Positions 1-9,175 of a DNA stretch of 64,000 bases are shown in pieces; the first letter of the stretch is position 1; every line of letters begins with the position of its first letter. Below the pieces are notes generated by a model. That model saw only the letters and a list, made by a program, of their open reading frames with translations. It made no database searches and was not told the DNA's origin. Where the stretch lies: positions 1 through 64,000 of the forward strand of contig JARUKZ010000016.1 of assembly GCA_029688955.1 (NCBI GenBank). Direction: 5' to 3'. The stretch comes from Chitinispirillales bacterium ANBcel5 (lineage in GTDB: Bacteria > Fibrobacterota > Chitinivibrionia > Chitinivibrionales > Chitinispirillaceae). A program made the translations under genes and the position numbers.

Positions 1-52
1 CCTGTTGTTGTCCGGGAACCTGTTGTTGTCCGGGAACCTGTTGTTGTCCGGG
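1..52 (-). repeat. 18-bp tandem repeat inside the MglA-like gene
   Basis: Two complete 18-bp units and 16 bp of a third are seen, identical base for base. Each encodes the hexapeptide PGQQQV, so gain or loss of units keeps the frame. The array probably continues outside the window. Such exact coding repeats can change copy number by replication slippage. Confidence 0.9.
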
Positions 53-724
53 TTTGGATTTTTTTAAATCAGGTACTGTGCTTTTGGGCACGGATTGCGT
101 AAATTTTGAACTTGGGCTACTTTTACGTGAAGAGCGAGAGTACTTTTGGTTCAAGGTATCTATAACGGTTTTACCGATTAGTTTTAAAGAATCAAAGACA
201 CCTATACCTTTATTGGCTATTGCTTCTCCATAGGGGAGATTGTATTTGTTAATCAAAGATTGAAGTTGATCTACCGGCATTGCATTGGGAAGATCTCTTT
301 TATTGTATTGAACAATAATCGGAATGTTTTCACGTTTGTATCCATATTCACTCAGGTTGTCTTCAAGGTTTTGAAAACTCTCGATATTTTCCTGCAACTT
401 ATCTGCTGCACTATCTACCACAAACACAACGCCATCAACACCCCGAAGAACGAGTTTTCGTGTGGCATTATAATATACCTGACCTGGAACGGTGTATAGT
501 TGAAACTTGGTGGCGAAACCTTTAATTTTTCCAAGATCAAGGGGTAAAAAGTCAAAAAAAAGCGTGCGGTCACTTTCTGTGGCAAGGGAAACCATATCGC
601 TTTTATGATCTGTAGGTACTTTTCGATGAATAATTTGTAGATTAGTGGTCTTTCCGCACAAACCAGGTCCGTAGTAAACAACTTTTACACTTATCTCTCT
701 GGCGGCATAGTTAATTGAAGCCAT
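1..724 (-). CDS. mglA: MglA-like small GTPase, 3' end beyond window
   Basis: Ras-like GTPase of the MglA family, which sets cell polarity and motility in myxobacteria; its role here is inferred. The frame is open from the ATG at 724 to the window edge (about 241 codons seen). Visible motifs: P-loop GPGLCGKTT at residues 19-27, the MglA-type TVPGQ in place of DxxG at 78-82, and NKRD at 141-144. The GTPase core fills about 195 residues, the usual full length of MglA. It is followed by a Ser/Lys-rich linker and a tail of PGQQQV repeats cut by the edge. A GGGTGA stretch before the ATG is a weak ribosome site. The next genes upstream on the same strand encode a PATAN/DUF4388 protein and a TPR/zinc-ribbon membrane protein. 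No MglB-type roadblock partner is visible. The family call is strong; the function of the tail is unknown. Confidence 0.88.
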   Translation of the reverse strand, partial: MASINYAAREISVKVVYYGPGLCGKTTNLQIIHRKVPTDHKSDMVSLATESDRTLFFDFLPLDLGKIKGFATKFQLYTVPGQVYYNATRKLVLRGVDGVVFVVDSAADKLQENIESFQNLEDNLSEYGYKRENIPIIVQYNKRDLPNAMPVDQLQSLINKYNLPYGEAIANKGIGVFDSLKLIGKTVIDTLNQKYSRSSRKSSPSSKFTQSVPKSTVPDLKKSKPGQQQVPGQQQVPGQQQ

Positions 725-887
725 AGTCACCCTTTTTTGTTTTTAGACGATGACGTAATAAAGGTTATATTATAATACCGTTTAACCAAAAAATAGTAAG
801 AAAGAGGGTATTAAGCAAGGATCTCTATTACATATACCCATTTTCCAATATACTATTGAAGTGGGTAGAATATCAATTTTATTTAAC

Positions 888-1934
888 CTAATGTTTGCAG
901 TGTCTGAAATCCGGGTTGCTGAGGATATTCATTTCTTTTAAGATCAGCATGGAATCGATTTGTTTGCCCGTGGTGGTTTGATAGAAAAATTCTGCACTGA
1001 TTATTTTTTCTTCGGCGTAGATGCAGGTATAATTTTTTATCTGTTTTTTTGCTTCATGGCTATCAAGGAGAAATGTTGTTCTGAGGAAGTTTCCTGAAAA
1101 CAACGCTGCGAAGGTAATTATGGCAGCAACAATCAACGATACTGCTATTCGCACATACGAGAGAATTGGGGTGCTATTTTTTTTCTCCATTGCAGCTTGG
1201 ATTGATCTGCTGATTCTTGGGGAAAGAGCGCTTATTCTATTGGTTTGAAGAAGGATGTTGATGGCTTCATAAACTTTAAATTCACACAAGCAGCAGGAAT
1301 TAATAATGGTACGTAAGGTATGCGTGCTGTCAAGATGGTTGTATATATAATCTTCAGGTCTGTTAAATATGTCTGTTTCGGCTGTTTTCTGAAGCTCTTT
1401 TTCGTTTGGAATAAACACCGTATCTTCATCAATGATTTCCGTTATTCTATTCCACTCATCTACTCGCCTCATTGCCTCCATGATTATATTTTCTGTGGGG
1501 ACTTTTATGCCTCTGATAATAAGGTGCTCGGCATTGTTCATACTATTGAATTTGTAGGAACCGGATTTCCAGTAAAAGAGACTGCAGACCAAGTCTTCCA
1601 GAGATGTTTCAATAAACATTTGCAAGTCATCCGGGGGGGCTAATTTTTTTTCGACAATTTCTTCACACAAGGAATTTAAATCGCCCTGATGTGAAGAGAT
1701 AAGTTCCTGTATACTTATTGGTGAATTCTGCTGTACATCGGTTAAATAGTTATATAATTTCCTTTCGAGATTTTCTTCTCCAATTTTTGCACCAATAACC
1801 ATTCCACTGTCAAAAAGTACAAAGCCAATATCTTTACCTTTAGTTAGAATAAGTTTCCCTGTAATTTTCTGCTGTGACAACAATTGAAATACATCAGCAA
1901 GAATAAATTCACGAATAGATCCGCTCAGAACCAT
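888..1934 (-). CDS. PATAN/DUF4388-domain membrane protein
   Basis: A 348-residue protein. The N-terminal ~90 residues (start MVLSGSIREFILADVFQLLS) have the pattern of the PATAN/DUF4388 domain, a signalling domain often found with response regulators and MglA-type GTPases in delta-type bacteria. A middle segment of about 150-250 looks helical. One hydrophobic segment near residues 262-287 predicts a single membrane span, with a short C-terminal part beyond it. It lies 163 bp upstream of the MglA-like gene and 27 bp downstream of the TPR membrane protein, all on the minus strand. A three-gene transcription unit is likely. No enzymatic motif is seen; an adaptor role for the GTPase is inference. 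Confidence 0.7.
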   Translation of the reverse strand: MVLSGSIREFILADVFQLLSQQKITGKLILTKGKDIGFVLFDSGMVIGAKIGEENLERKLYNYLTDVQQNSPISIQELISSHQGDLNSLCEEIVEKKLAPPDDLQMFIETSLEDLVCSLFYWKSGSYKFNSMNNAEHLIIRGIKVPTENIIMEAMRRVDEWNRITEIIDEDTVFIPNEKELQKTAETDIFNRPEDYIYNHLDSTHTLRTIINSCCLCEFKVYEAINILLQTNRISALSPRISRSIQAAMEKKNSTPILSYVRIAVSLIVAAIITFAALFSGNFLRTTFLLDSHEAKKQIKNYTCIYAEEKIISAEFFYQTTTGKQIDSMLILKEMNILSNPDFRHCKH

Positions 1935-1961
1935 CTATCGGTGCTCCTATCGTTTTCTCCC

Positions 1962-4031
1962 CTAAGCTTTTTCACTAAACAGGGTATTAAGGATAACTTT
2001 AATTCTTTTGATTATATTGTAAATAATATAAAAACATAGTAAAAATACAGGCAAATAGACTACATTTTGAAGATTGTACGGGTATTTAAGTGAAAGTGTA
2101 AGGAAGGTGTAAATTGCAGCAATAACAGAACATGACAATAAAATTCTAAGCCATGAGAAATTCTGTGTTTTTGATGCAAGCGCTTTATCAGCGCCGGGAA
2201 GTATAGCTGCTACACTATTTGCTACGATTATATCTTTTATTTTGCGCTTTTTAATTATGCTGTTTTTTATATATGCTATAGAGGATACATTTTTTATGTG
2301 TTTGAGTTTTTTAAAGCAACTTTTGCACATGGTTCCTTTTCTACACTTTCTACAAGTAATTCTTCCGCACAAGTTGCAGCAAAATGTGTCTTTGACTTTA
2401 TTAGTACTCCAATGAAACCAGTTAGTAAAAAAGAGTAGTGCAAGTAATAAAAATGAAAGAGTAAAAATTAATATATTATGGTAACTTAATAAGGCTGAAA
2501 AGGATGGAGAGATACCATATTTATAGAAATTGCTCCAAAAGTAAAATGGAGTAATCTGTGGTTGCATTATTTTACGGATTTCGGGCCAATTTCCACCGAA
2601 ATGTCTGTCGTTTGTTTCTATAAAGGTATTTATCTTTTTTGAATTTCCTTTTGAAAGTTCATTTAGTAGTTCTGTTCCAGAGATAGTTTCTCGTTTTAAG
2701 TGGCATTGAACTTTATTAAAATGTGCTTCCTGGATACCTGGACTCATTTCAAGTGATTGGGAAAAGTAAGTCTCAGCAAGATCGATTCGTCCGTTTAGGT
2801 AATGAAAATTTCCTCTGGTAAGTAGGGTGATTGGATCATCGCCTTTGATTCTCTCAGCAATATCCAGAGAATATGAAGCCTTATTCATTTTACCAGCTTT
2901 CATATTTGAAACAGAAAGGGCCAGGTGGGCCAGGTAATCATCAGGGTTTTGGTTAACTAACTTTGTGGCTTTTGTATGTAATTGATCACAATAGCCTTCA
3001 GAGGAGATTCTGGAAAAAACTGCTGGTGTGTTGTGAGGTAAAGCACTTTTTAGAAATACTAACTGAATCCAATTATCCAGAGGAGAAAGGGCCAGAATAG
3101 TACATGAGGCAAAGAGGATAATCTTTTCATTTCTTTTTAAAAAACGAAAAATGAATAGTGCAATTATCCAAAAAAACGCTATGAAGCCCAGTGAAGTTAA
3201 TGAAAGTAAAACAATTATGCTTAGAGGTGTCCTATAAGGCAGGGGAATGGTTGAAAATAATCTCTCATTGAGTGGGTGAACTGCTTTTGTAACATGTTTG
3301 ATTGAGAGGATCAAAAGTGTGCTGAATAGAAAAATCAGTAAAGTAGAACGAAACCAGAGATACAAATTAAATAGAAAGGAATGTTGCGCTTTCCAGGAAT
3401 TAAAAAGTACACCAATAGCAGAAAAAAATGATGAAATAGAGTTGTTTATATTTCGGGGAAAGTAGATGCCTGCTGATCGAAAATGAGACCAGGGCTGGTA
3501 AGGATCAAAATCAGCAGCCCAGTTATAACAAAAAAGCGCTGATTTATTATCGCTACTCTCAAATTCACGGCCCATAAAAAGTAGCTGTTTAGAGATTAGA
3601 GGAACCGATATTGCACCTTCAGAGATCTTAAGTTTCTGGAGTTTCTCTAAACATCGCTCTGCCCAGGTAAGATAATCAAGTTTTAGGAATTCTGCACATA
3701 GAAGCCAAAGTGCCCCGGGATCATTTTCACTTAGGCTAAGTGCTTTTGAGAAGTACTCATCGCGCTTTGAAGAGTTGTTTTTTTGAAGTATTCCTCTTGA
3801 AAACGAGCCCCATATACTGGAACTATTTAAATTGGATTCCCTGGTACTGATTCTGACCCATTTATTTGAAGAGCTATAATCAGGTGAAATACCTTCTGTT
3901 TGCAGGAAAGCATCTCTGGTATAAAGTGCCTGCTCTAGTTCTGTGGCCCAATAGGGGCCGGGCGCTGCAAAAAGAATGTTCGCAACCAATAACACAAACA
4001 GGGAAGTCGTAATAAAACACTTATTGAACAT
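1962..4031 (-). CDS. multi-spanning membrane protein with TPR-like repeats and a Cys-rich zinc ribbon
   Basis: A 689-residue protein with a signal-like N-terminus (hydrophobic to about residue 23, then AAPGPYW). Helical TPR-like segments occur near 80-200 and 350-470. Membrane spans are predicted around 215-245, 265-297, 520-545 and two more near the C-terminus. Between the late spans, at about 548-572, sits a cysteine cluster (CCNLCGR, CRKCRKG, CKSC) that looks like a zinc ribbon. No catalytic motif is recognised. It is the first gene of a minus-strand series leading to the PATAN protein and the MglA-like GTPase. A membrane scaffold for that system is a guess from context. The reading frame is intact over its full length. 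Confidence 0.6.
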   Translation of the reverse strand: MFNKCFITTSLFVLLVANILFAAPGPYWATELEQALYTRDAFLQTEGISPDYSSSNKWVRISTRESNLNSSSIWGSFSRGILQKNNSSKRDEYFSKALSLSENDPGALWLLCAEFLKLDYLTWAERCLEKLQKLKISEGAISVPLISKQLLFMGREFESSDNKSALFCYNWAADFDPYQPWSHFRSAGIYFPRNINNSISSFFSAIGVLFNSWKAQHSFLFNLYLWFRSTLLIFLFSTLLILSIKHVTKAVHPLNERLFSTIPLPYRTPLSIIVLLSLTSLGFIAFFWIIALFIFRFLKRNEKIILFASCTILALSPLDNWIQLVFLKSALPHNTPAVFSRISSEGYCDQLHTKATKLVNQNPDDYLAHLALSVSNMKAGKMNKASYSLDIAERIKGDDPITLLTRGNFHYLNGRIDLAETYFSQSLEMSPGIQEAHFNKVQCHLKRETISGTELLNELSKGNSKKINTFIETNDRHFGGNWPEIRKIMQPQITPFYFWSNFYKYGISPSFSALLSYHNILIFTLSFLLLALLFFTNWFHWSTNKVKDTFCCNLCGRITCRKCRKGTMCKSCFKKLKHIKNVSSIAYIKNSIIKKRKIKDIIVANSVAAILPGADKALASKTQNFSWLRILLSCSVIAAIYTFLTLSLKYPYNLQNVVYLPVFLLCFYIIYNIIKRIKVILNTLFSEKA

Positions 4032-4139
4032 CGGAAATATTAATCCATAATCAGTGTTAAAACGTAGTATATACAGGATATATGATTATATATTAAAATT
4101 TAGTATATGGGTAGACAGAGTAGGTAATGAAAAGGAGAG

Positions 4140-4176
4140 AAAAGTAAGGCACATCCCTGGATGAGTGATGTGCCTC
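4140..4176 (-). terminator. stem-loop terminator of rpsT
   Basis: Perfect 9-bp arms AGGCACATC (4147-4155) and GATGTGCCT (4167-4175) with an 11-nt loop lie just beyond the rpsT stop. On the minus strand the stem is followed by TTACTTTTCT, an interrupted T tract, as in an intrinsic terminator. Confidence 0.7.
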
Positions 4177-4183
4177 GAAAAAC

Positions 4184-4441
4184 TTATTTTTCAATTTGAT
4201 CTACAATTTTGCTTAATCTCGATTTTTGGTTAGCAGCTTTGTTTGGATGGATAAGGCCAATTTTGGCACTTTTATCTAATACTGACACAGCTTCTTTCAA
4301 AGCATCCGTTGCTGTTTCCTTATCTTTTGCCTCTGTAACTGAACGTGTAGCAGTTTTAATGCGAGAGCGGTTGCTACGGTTAACCAGATTGGCTTTTTTG
4401 CTGGTTCTGTCGCGTTTTTCAACCGATTTATGTCGCTGCAT
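4184..4441 (-). CDS. rpsT: 30S ribosomal protein S20
   Basis: An 85-residue basic protein of S20 type that binds 16S rRNA early in 30S assembly. The family signature is clear: MQRHKSVEKRDRTSKKANLV at the start and IHPNKAANQKSRLSKIV at the end. The frame is open for 26 codons further upstream. The ATG at 4441 is preferred because an AGGAG lies 8 nt before it and because S20 proteins begin at this point. A 17-bp-spaced promoter lies upstream and a stem-loop terminator downstream, so it is probably monocistronic. It is divergent from gltX. Confidence 0.95.
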   Translation of the reverse strand: MQRHKSVEKRDRTSKKANLVNRSNRSRIKTATRSVTEAKDKETATDALKEAVSVLDKSAKIGLIHPNKAANQKSRLSKIVDQIEK

Positions 4442-4490
4442 GTTAGAGCTCCTTATCAACGTATGGGTTTGATTCTCAATAAAACAATTT

Positions 4491-4519
4491 AAAATAATTA
4501 AAATTAAACTTAGAGTCAA
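4491..4519 (-). promoter_or_regulatory. sigma-70-type promoter of rpsT
   Basis: On the minus strand TTGACT (4514-4519) is followed after exactly 17 bp by TATTTT (4491-4496), about 50 nt before the rpsT start. The -35 matches consensus at five of six positions and the spacing is ideal. Confidence 0.6.
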
Positions 4520-4639
4520 GCATAACTAGTATAAGAATTAAACTTTAACCTTATGTTCATATAAATGTTTTTCTTAACTTATATTTAATGGTCATTAAAA
4601 AAGAAGATGTGAATTAGACTCTTAGAGGAGGAGAGAAAG

Positions 4640-6103
4640 ATGGAAAATACTGTCCGTGTTCGTTTTGCCCCTTCACCGACAGGTTATTTGCATGTGGGTG
4701 GAGCAAGGAGTGCTCTTTTTAATTTCCTTTTTGCAAGGCATCACGGTGGTACTTTTATCTTGCGAATAGAAGATACTGACAGAAGTCGTTTTGTTGAGGG
4801 GGCATTAGATGAGATCTATGAGAGTTTAACCTGGTTAGGCTTACAGTGGGATGAAGGGCCAGAGAAGGGTGGAGATTATGGGCCCTATACACAATCAAAA
4901 AGAAATCATCTTTATCAAAAATATGCAAATCAACTGTTGGAGAATGGTCATGCATATCGCTGTTTCTGTTCTTCTGAACGCTTGGCCAGTGTAAGAGAGC
5001 AACAGGAAAAAAGTGGCAATCTTACTGGGTATGATCGACACTGTCGCAACCTAAGCAATGAGCAAATACAGCAAAACTTATCTGAAAACATTCCCTTTAT
5101 TATAAGGTTTAAAATACCACAGGGCAGAATTGTAAAATTCAAGGATTTAATTAGAGGTGAGATAGAGTATAACAGTGATGTACTTGATGATCTTGTTCTT
5201 ATAAAATCTGATGGTTTTCCTACCTATCATATGGCAAACGTTATTGATGACCACCTTATGAAGATATCACATGTGCTAAGAGGGGATGAATGGATTGCGT
5301 CAACTCCAAGACATGTGCTTATTTATGAAGCTTTTGGATGGCAATTGCCACAATTTGCACACTTACCGGTAATTCTGTCTCCTACAGGTGGTAAACTATC
5401 CAAGCGAAAAGGTGCTGCTTCTGTAATGGATTATAAAAAAGGGGGGTATTTACCTGAGGCTTTGTTTAACTTCTTGGCACTTTTGGGATGGGCACCGGGA
5501 GATGACCGGGAAAAGATATCCGTAGATGAACTGGTAAAAGCATTTTCTCTTGAGCAAGTATCTCCTAAAGCATCGGTGTTTGATGAGAAAAAACTTGAAT
5601 GGATGAATGGATTATATATGGCTGAGCGGAGTTCTGAATCGTTATCACCTGCAGTACTGGAGCTACTTAAAGAGAGAGGGGTTGTTGGAAAAGACATACG
5701 TGCTGATGATAAATATCTTCTTAGAGCAATCGATCTTCTCAAGGGGCGCTCAAAGAGAATTATAGATCTAGCTGATAATTCGGTATATTTTTTCATTGAT
5801 CCATCTTCTTATGAAAAGAAAGCCGAGAAAAAACACTACAAAACAGATACTCTGGATCATTTGCGGGCTCTCGTTGAGAAACTTCAGGACATTGATCCGT
5901 TTAGTACAGATCAACTTGAATGTGCTGTTCGGGATCTTGCTCAAAGCAGAGAAATTTCCACAGGAAAATTGATACATCCTACCAGGCTTGCCGTAAGCGG
6001 CGTAAGTTTTGGACCCGGACTTTATGAATTGTTATCTTCTTTGGGCAAAGAAACTGTCATTAGAAGAATTGAAAAAGCATGTGAATATCTGGAAAATAAA
6101 TAA
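4640..6103 (+). CDS. gltX: glutamyl-tRNA synthetase
   Basis: Class I aminoacyl-tRNA synthetase of 487 residues that charges tRNA-Glu with glutamate and ATP in the cytoplasm. The ATP-binding HIGH-type motif reads PSPTGYLHVGG at 11-21, and the KMSKS-type loop reads KLSKRKGA near residue 252. The C-terminal anticodon-binding helical domain is present and the length is normal. The ATG at 4640 is preceded by a strong GAGGAGGAG ribosome site. It lies 49 bp upstream of glnS on the same strand. Having both GltX and GlnS suggests tRNA-Gln is charged directly. Whether this GltX is discriminating cannot be read with confidence. Confidence 0.96.
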   Translation: MENTVRVRFAPSPTGYLHVGGARSALFNFLFARHHGGTFILRIEDTDRSRFVEGALDEIYESLTWLGLQWDEGPEKGGDYGPYTQSKRNHLYQKYANQLLENGHAYRCFCSSERLASVREQQEKSGNLTGYDRHCRNLSNEQIQQNLSENIPFIIRFKIPQGRIVKFKDLIRGEIEYNSDVLDDLVLIKSDGFPTYHMANVIDDHLMKISHVLRGDEWIASTPRHVLIYEAFGWQLPQFAHLPVILSPTGGKLSKRKGAASVMDYKKGGYLPEALFNFLALLGWAPGDDREKISVDELVKAFSLEQVSPKASVFDEKKLEWMNGLYMAERSSESLSPAVLELLKERGVVGKDIRADDKYLLRAIDLLKGRSKRIIDLADNSVYFFIDPSSYEKKAEKKHYKTDTLDHLRALVEKLQDIDPFSTDQLECAVRDLAQSREISTGKLIHPTRLAVSGVSFGPGLYELLSSLGKETVIRRIEKACEYLENK

Positions 6104-6152
6104 TTTACATAGATATCAATATTAACTTTTTTGAGTAGTAAACAGGAGCGTT

Positions 6153-7883
6153 ATGGAAGAGATCCCACCAGTTAATAAAAAGAAAAATGATAATACAGGT
6201 AATACAAATAAAATACCACAGGTTTCTAATTTCATTAGAGAAGTAATTAAAACTGATATTGAAAGTAAAAAGTGGGATAAGATCGTTACCCGTTTTCCTC
6301 CAGAACCCAATGGGTATCTTCATATCGGACATGCTAAAGCTATTTGTATTAATTTTGGTATGGCTGAGGAGTTTGGTGGAGAGTGTCACCTTCGCTTCGA
6401 TGATACTAATCCCTCAAAGGAGGAGAGTGAGTATATCGAATCTATCAAACAGGATGTGTCATGGCTTGGTTTTGATTGGGGGCCTCATCTTTATTTTGCC
6501 TCGGACTATTTTGAGCAAATGTATCAGTGGGCAGTTAAATTGATCAAAGATGGTAAAGCCTATGTTGATGATCTTACGCCTGAGCAGATAAGAGAATACC
6601 GTGGCACGCTAAAGGAACCAGGAAAAGAAAGCCCTTACAGGAATCGCTCAACAGAGGAAAATCTAGACCTTTTTAAGCGGATGAGAGATGGGGAATTTGA
6701 GGAAGGAACACATGTCTTAAGAGCAAAAATTGATATGGCTCATCCCAATATGAATATGCGCGATCCGGCTATGTACAGAATCCTTAAAGTGTCTCATCAC
6801 CGCACCGGTGATAAGTGGAAAATTTACCCTATGTATGACTGGGCTCATGGTCTTGAAGATTCAATTGAGGGAGTTACACATTCTCTTTGTTCGCTGGAGT
6901 TTGAAGACCATAGGCCTCTTTACGATTGGTTTCTGGAACAGCTTGAAATTCATCATCCTCAGCAAATTGAATTTGCGCGGCTTAATCTTACCTACACTGT
7001 AATGAGCAAAAGAAAACTTTTGCAGCTGGTGCAACAGAAGTATGTTTCAGGATGGGATGATCCACGTATGCCTACTATTTCCGGGCTAAAACGTAGAGGG
7101 TATACGCCCGAATCGATAAGAGCATTTGCTGAAAGAATAGGAGTTGCTAAAAGAGATAGTACAGTGGACCTGGCCTTGTTGGAACACTGCCTTAGAGAGG
7201 ACCTCAATAAAAGGGCTAATCGGGTAATGACTGTACTTAATCCACTGAGAGTTATTATTACCAATTATCCCGAAGATCTAAGTGAGGAGCTTGAGGCAAT
7301 AAACAATCCCGAAGATAGTTCAATGGGCACAAGAAAAGTACCGTTTTCCAAAGTGCTTTATATTGAGCGGGATGACTTTATGGAGAATCCGCCAAAGAAA
7401 TTTTTCCGTCTCGCACCAGGGCGCGAAGTTCGGTTACGATATGCTTATTTTATCACTTGCGATAAGGTGATAAAGGACCAGGAGGGAAATGTCGTTGAGC
7501 TGCAGTGTAGCTATGATCCTGAGACGAAGGGTGGGGCAAGTCCAGACGGTAGATCGCCAAAAGCTACTCTTCACTGGGTTTCTGCCAAACATGCAATTGA
7601 TGCTGAAGTGCGACTCTATGATAAGCTTTTTACTACTGAAGATCCATCGGATGCACCAGGTGGAGATTTTCTCAAAAATATAAATCCAGAATCACTGAAA
7701 GTTCTAAAAGGATGCAAATGTGAACCAAGTTTAAACAGAGCAAAACCAATGGAGAGGTATCAGTTTGAACGACTGGCTTACTTTTGTGTAGATAATGAAT
7801 CTAGAGAAAATTGTCTTGTTTTCAACAGAACTGTAACACTTAAGGACACATGGGCCAAAATAAAGAAAAAGTCCAAGGCGTAA
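6153..7883 (+). CDS. glnS: glutaminyl-tRNA synthetase
   Basis: A 576-residue class I synthetase that charges tRNA-Gln with glutamine. The HIGH motif reads [14 protein letters not shown] near residues 49-62, the exact GlnRS form, and the KMSKS motif reads VMSKRKL near 283. The two-barrel anticodon-binding region follows in the C-terminal third. The length matches E. coli GlnS with a short N-terminal extension rich in Asn/Lys. It follows gltX after 49 bp, so the two related synthetases are probably co-transcribed. A tRNA-Ala gene and an intrinsic terminator follow. Confidence 0.96.
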   Translation: MEEIPPVNKKKNDNTGNTNKIPQVSNFIREVIKTDIESKKWDKIVTRFPPEPNGYLHIGHAKAICINFGMAEEFGGECHLRFDDTNPSKEESEYIESIKQDVSWLGFDWGPHLYFASDYFEQMYQWAVKLIKDGKAYVDDLTPEQIREYRGTLKEPGKESPYRNRSTEENLDLFKRMRDGEFEEGTHVLRAKIDMAHPNMNMRDPAMYRILKVSHHRTGDKWKIYPMYDWAHGLEDSIEGVTHSLCSLEFEDHRPLYDWFLEQLEIHHPQQIEFARLNLTYTVMSKRKLLQLVQQKYVSGWDDPRMPTISGLKRRGYTPESIRAFAERIGVAKRDSTVDLALLEHCLREDLNKRANRVMTVLNPLRVIITNYPEDLSEELEAINNPEDSSMGTRKVPFSKVLYIERDDFMENPPKKFFRLAPGREVRLRYAYFITCDKVIKDQEGNVVELQCSYDPETKGGASPDGRSPKATLHWVSAKHAIDAEVRLYDKLFTTEDPSDAPGGDFLKNINPESLKVLKGCKCEPSLNRAKPMERYQFERLAYFCVDNESRENCLVFNRTVTLKDTWAKIKKKSKA

Positions 7884-7934
7884 AAAACGGTTTGACTTTG
7901 ATGTGGTCCTAAAGTAATTTATCTGTTCAATAAA

Positions 7935-8007
7935 GGGGCTGTAGCTCAGTTGGGAGAGCATCAGGCTGGCAGTCTGAGGGTCAGGGGTTCGAACCCCCTC
8001 AGCTCCA
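7935..8007 (+). tRNA. tRNA-Ala, anticodon GGC
   Basis: A 73-nt cloverleaf folds by hand. The acceptor stem is GGGGCTG/CAGCTCC, the D stem GCTC/GAGC, the anticodon loop CTGGCAG, the variable loop GGGTC, and the T arm AGGGG-TTCGAAC-CCCCT, ending with discriminator A73. The third acceptor pair is G3:U70, the alanine identity element, which agrees with anticodon GGC. The CCA end is not encoded. It lies 51 bp after glnS and is followed at once by a terminator. Confidence 0.96.
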
Positions 8008-8012
8008 AAAAG

Positions 8013-8050
8013 AGGATATCTGGAAAATTCAGGTATCCTTTTTTTTATTT
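8013..8050 (+). terminator. intrinsic terminator after tRNA-Ala
   Basis: A 10-bp stem, AGGATATCTG (8013-8022) with CAGGTATCCT (8030-8039), has one G-T pair and a 7-nt loop. It is followed directly by a run of eight T. It closes the gltX-glnS-tRNA unit. Confidence 0.9.
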
Positions 8051-8148
8051 GTATGTTTTTGACAAAAAAGTAAATGATAGAAATAAAAAAAACACTCCAA
8101 TTGAAAACAATCAGAGTGCAATAAGTAGGCTTTTAATGTCATATTTTC

Positions 8149-8820
8149 TTAAAATGTGCTAAATGAGCTTCCGGAATCATCTTGAGACTGATTAGTATCT
8201 TCTTCACTGACACTATCTGAATCATCATCGTGCTCATCGTCATCGAATGATATTTCAGAATCATCATCTAAATTTTGATCACTATACTCATCACCATCGC
8301 CGAATGATACTTCAGTGTCACTATCTATTTCTTCATCATCGTCTTCATAACCAAACCTTGATCTGCTCATATCGGCTTTAGCAAAAGAGTTATTGATTTT
8401 TCTGACATATTGGCGAGCAAGATTAGGAATATCTGAGTTAGCTGAAGCAGAGGTAACACCATCTATACCAATATCCGGCTCCCATGATCTAATTTGAGTT
8501 GTATGTACAATTATGTTTTCATTACTAAGTGAATTGGTCCATCCGACAATCCAGGGTCTTACTCTGGACATTACTCCTGAATTGGTAATAAATATTGCAC
8601 CATAGTTTTCCGGATCTTCAACAGATAAACCATATCTTGTATGTTGAGCGATGGTAACATTTTTTCCGTCTCTTTGAAGCTGATTTTTCATTTCCTGAAC
8701 AAGACCGGTTTTAAACTCGGTATTTTCGTGAACAAGAAGTACTCTACTGTTTTCAGTTCGTGCTGAAACACTGAACACAAACGCTACAAATCCGAATAAA
8801 ATCATCTTTGCGCTTTTCAT
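8149..8820 (-). CDS. secreted flavodoxin-like protein with acidic tail (paralogue 2)
   Basis: A 223-residue protein. The ATG at 8820 is chosen because AAGGAG lies about 9 nt upstream and a signal peptide follows (MKSAKMILFGFVAFVFSVSA); the frame is open 52 codons further up. The mature part begins with a beta-strand/loop, RVLLVHENTEFKTGL, followed by AIFITNSGV, HTTQIRSWEP and DGVTSAS. This order suggests a flavodoxin-like alpha/beta fold, but the usual FMN phosphate loop is not clear. The last ~70 residues are almost all Asp, Glu and Ser. It is clearly paralogous to the product of 10485-11003. It lies 355 bp downstream of the ferric-reductase-like gene. Export to the periplasm is likely; a redox role is inference. 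Confidence 0.7.
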   Translation of the reverse strand: MKSAKMILFGFVAFVFSVSARTENSRVLLVHENTEFKTGLVQEMKNQLQRDGKNVTIAQHTRYGLSVEDPENYGAIFITNSGVMSRVRPWIVGWTNSLSNENIIVHTTQIRSWEPDIGIDGVTSASANSDIPNLARQYVRKINNSFAKADMSRSRFGYEDDDEEIDSDTEVSFGDGDEYSDQNLDDDSEISFDDDEHDDDSDSVSEEDTNQSQDDSGSSFSTF

Positions 8821-9175
8821 ATTTTCATCTCCTTTATTAGGTAATGGTGCTGTTATGTAAGGTAACATATTAATTTTTAGCAAAAAAGAGCGGAATAAAT
8901 AACATACAAAATAAACTATAAAATATATAAGACCGGTACTAAATGACAGATATATACTTTTTTTTTCAAATAACATACTACTGATTAGGAAAGGAATATA
9001 AAAAAATGACCTATAAAGAAGGAATACCCAAATATGGTCAACCTGTAATACAGTAAAGCAGAAACGATTTTTAGTACATATTAATTAAAGAAAGGAAAAG
9101 GGGGATAATAGTGCCGTAAGTAGAATATTAAGAAATTAAAAAAGCTGCCTGTGCTTAAATATTGCAAAATCAGTA
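8821..9175. other. 355-bp AT-rich gap without a gene
   Basis: No credible reading frame or RNA gene is seen. It should hold the promoter of the minus-strand flavodoxin-like gene at 8820. On the minus strand a TTGCTA/TACATA pair about 18 bp apart lies near 8850-8880 but is a weak match. Only a short 4-bp hairpin with T tract follows the stop at 9176, so termination of the reductase gene is uncertain. Confidence 0.4.

Noticed and set aside
260..681. Short frames on both strands within 260-681
   Set aside because: They overlap the MglA-like gene in other frames; the GTPase motifs lie in the frame starting at 724.
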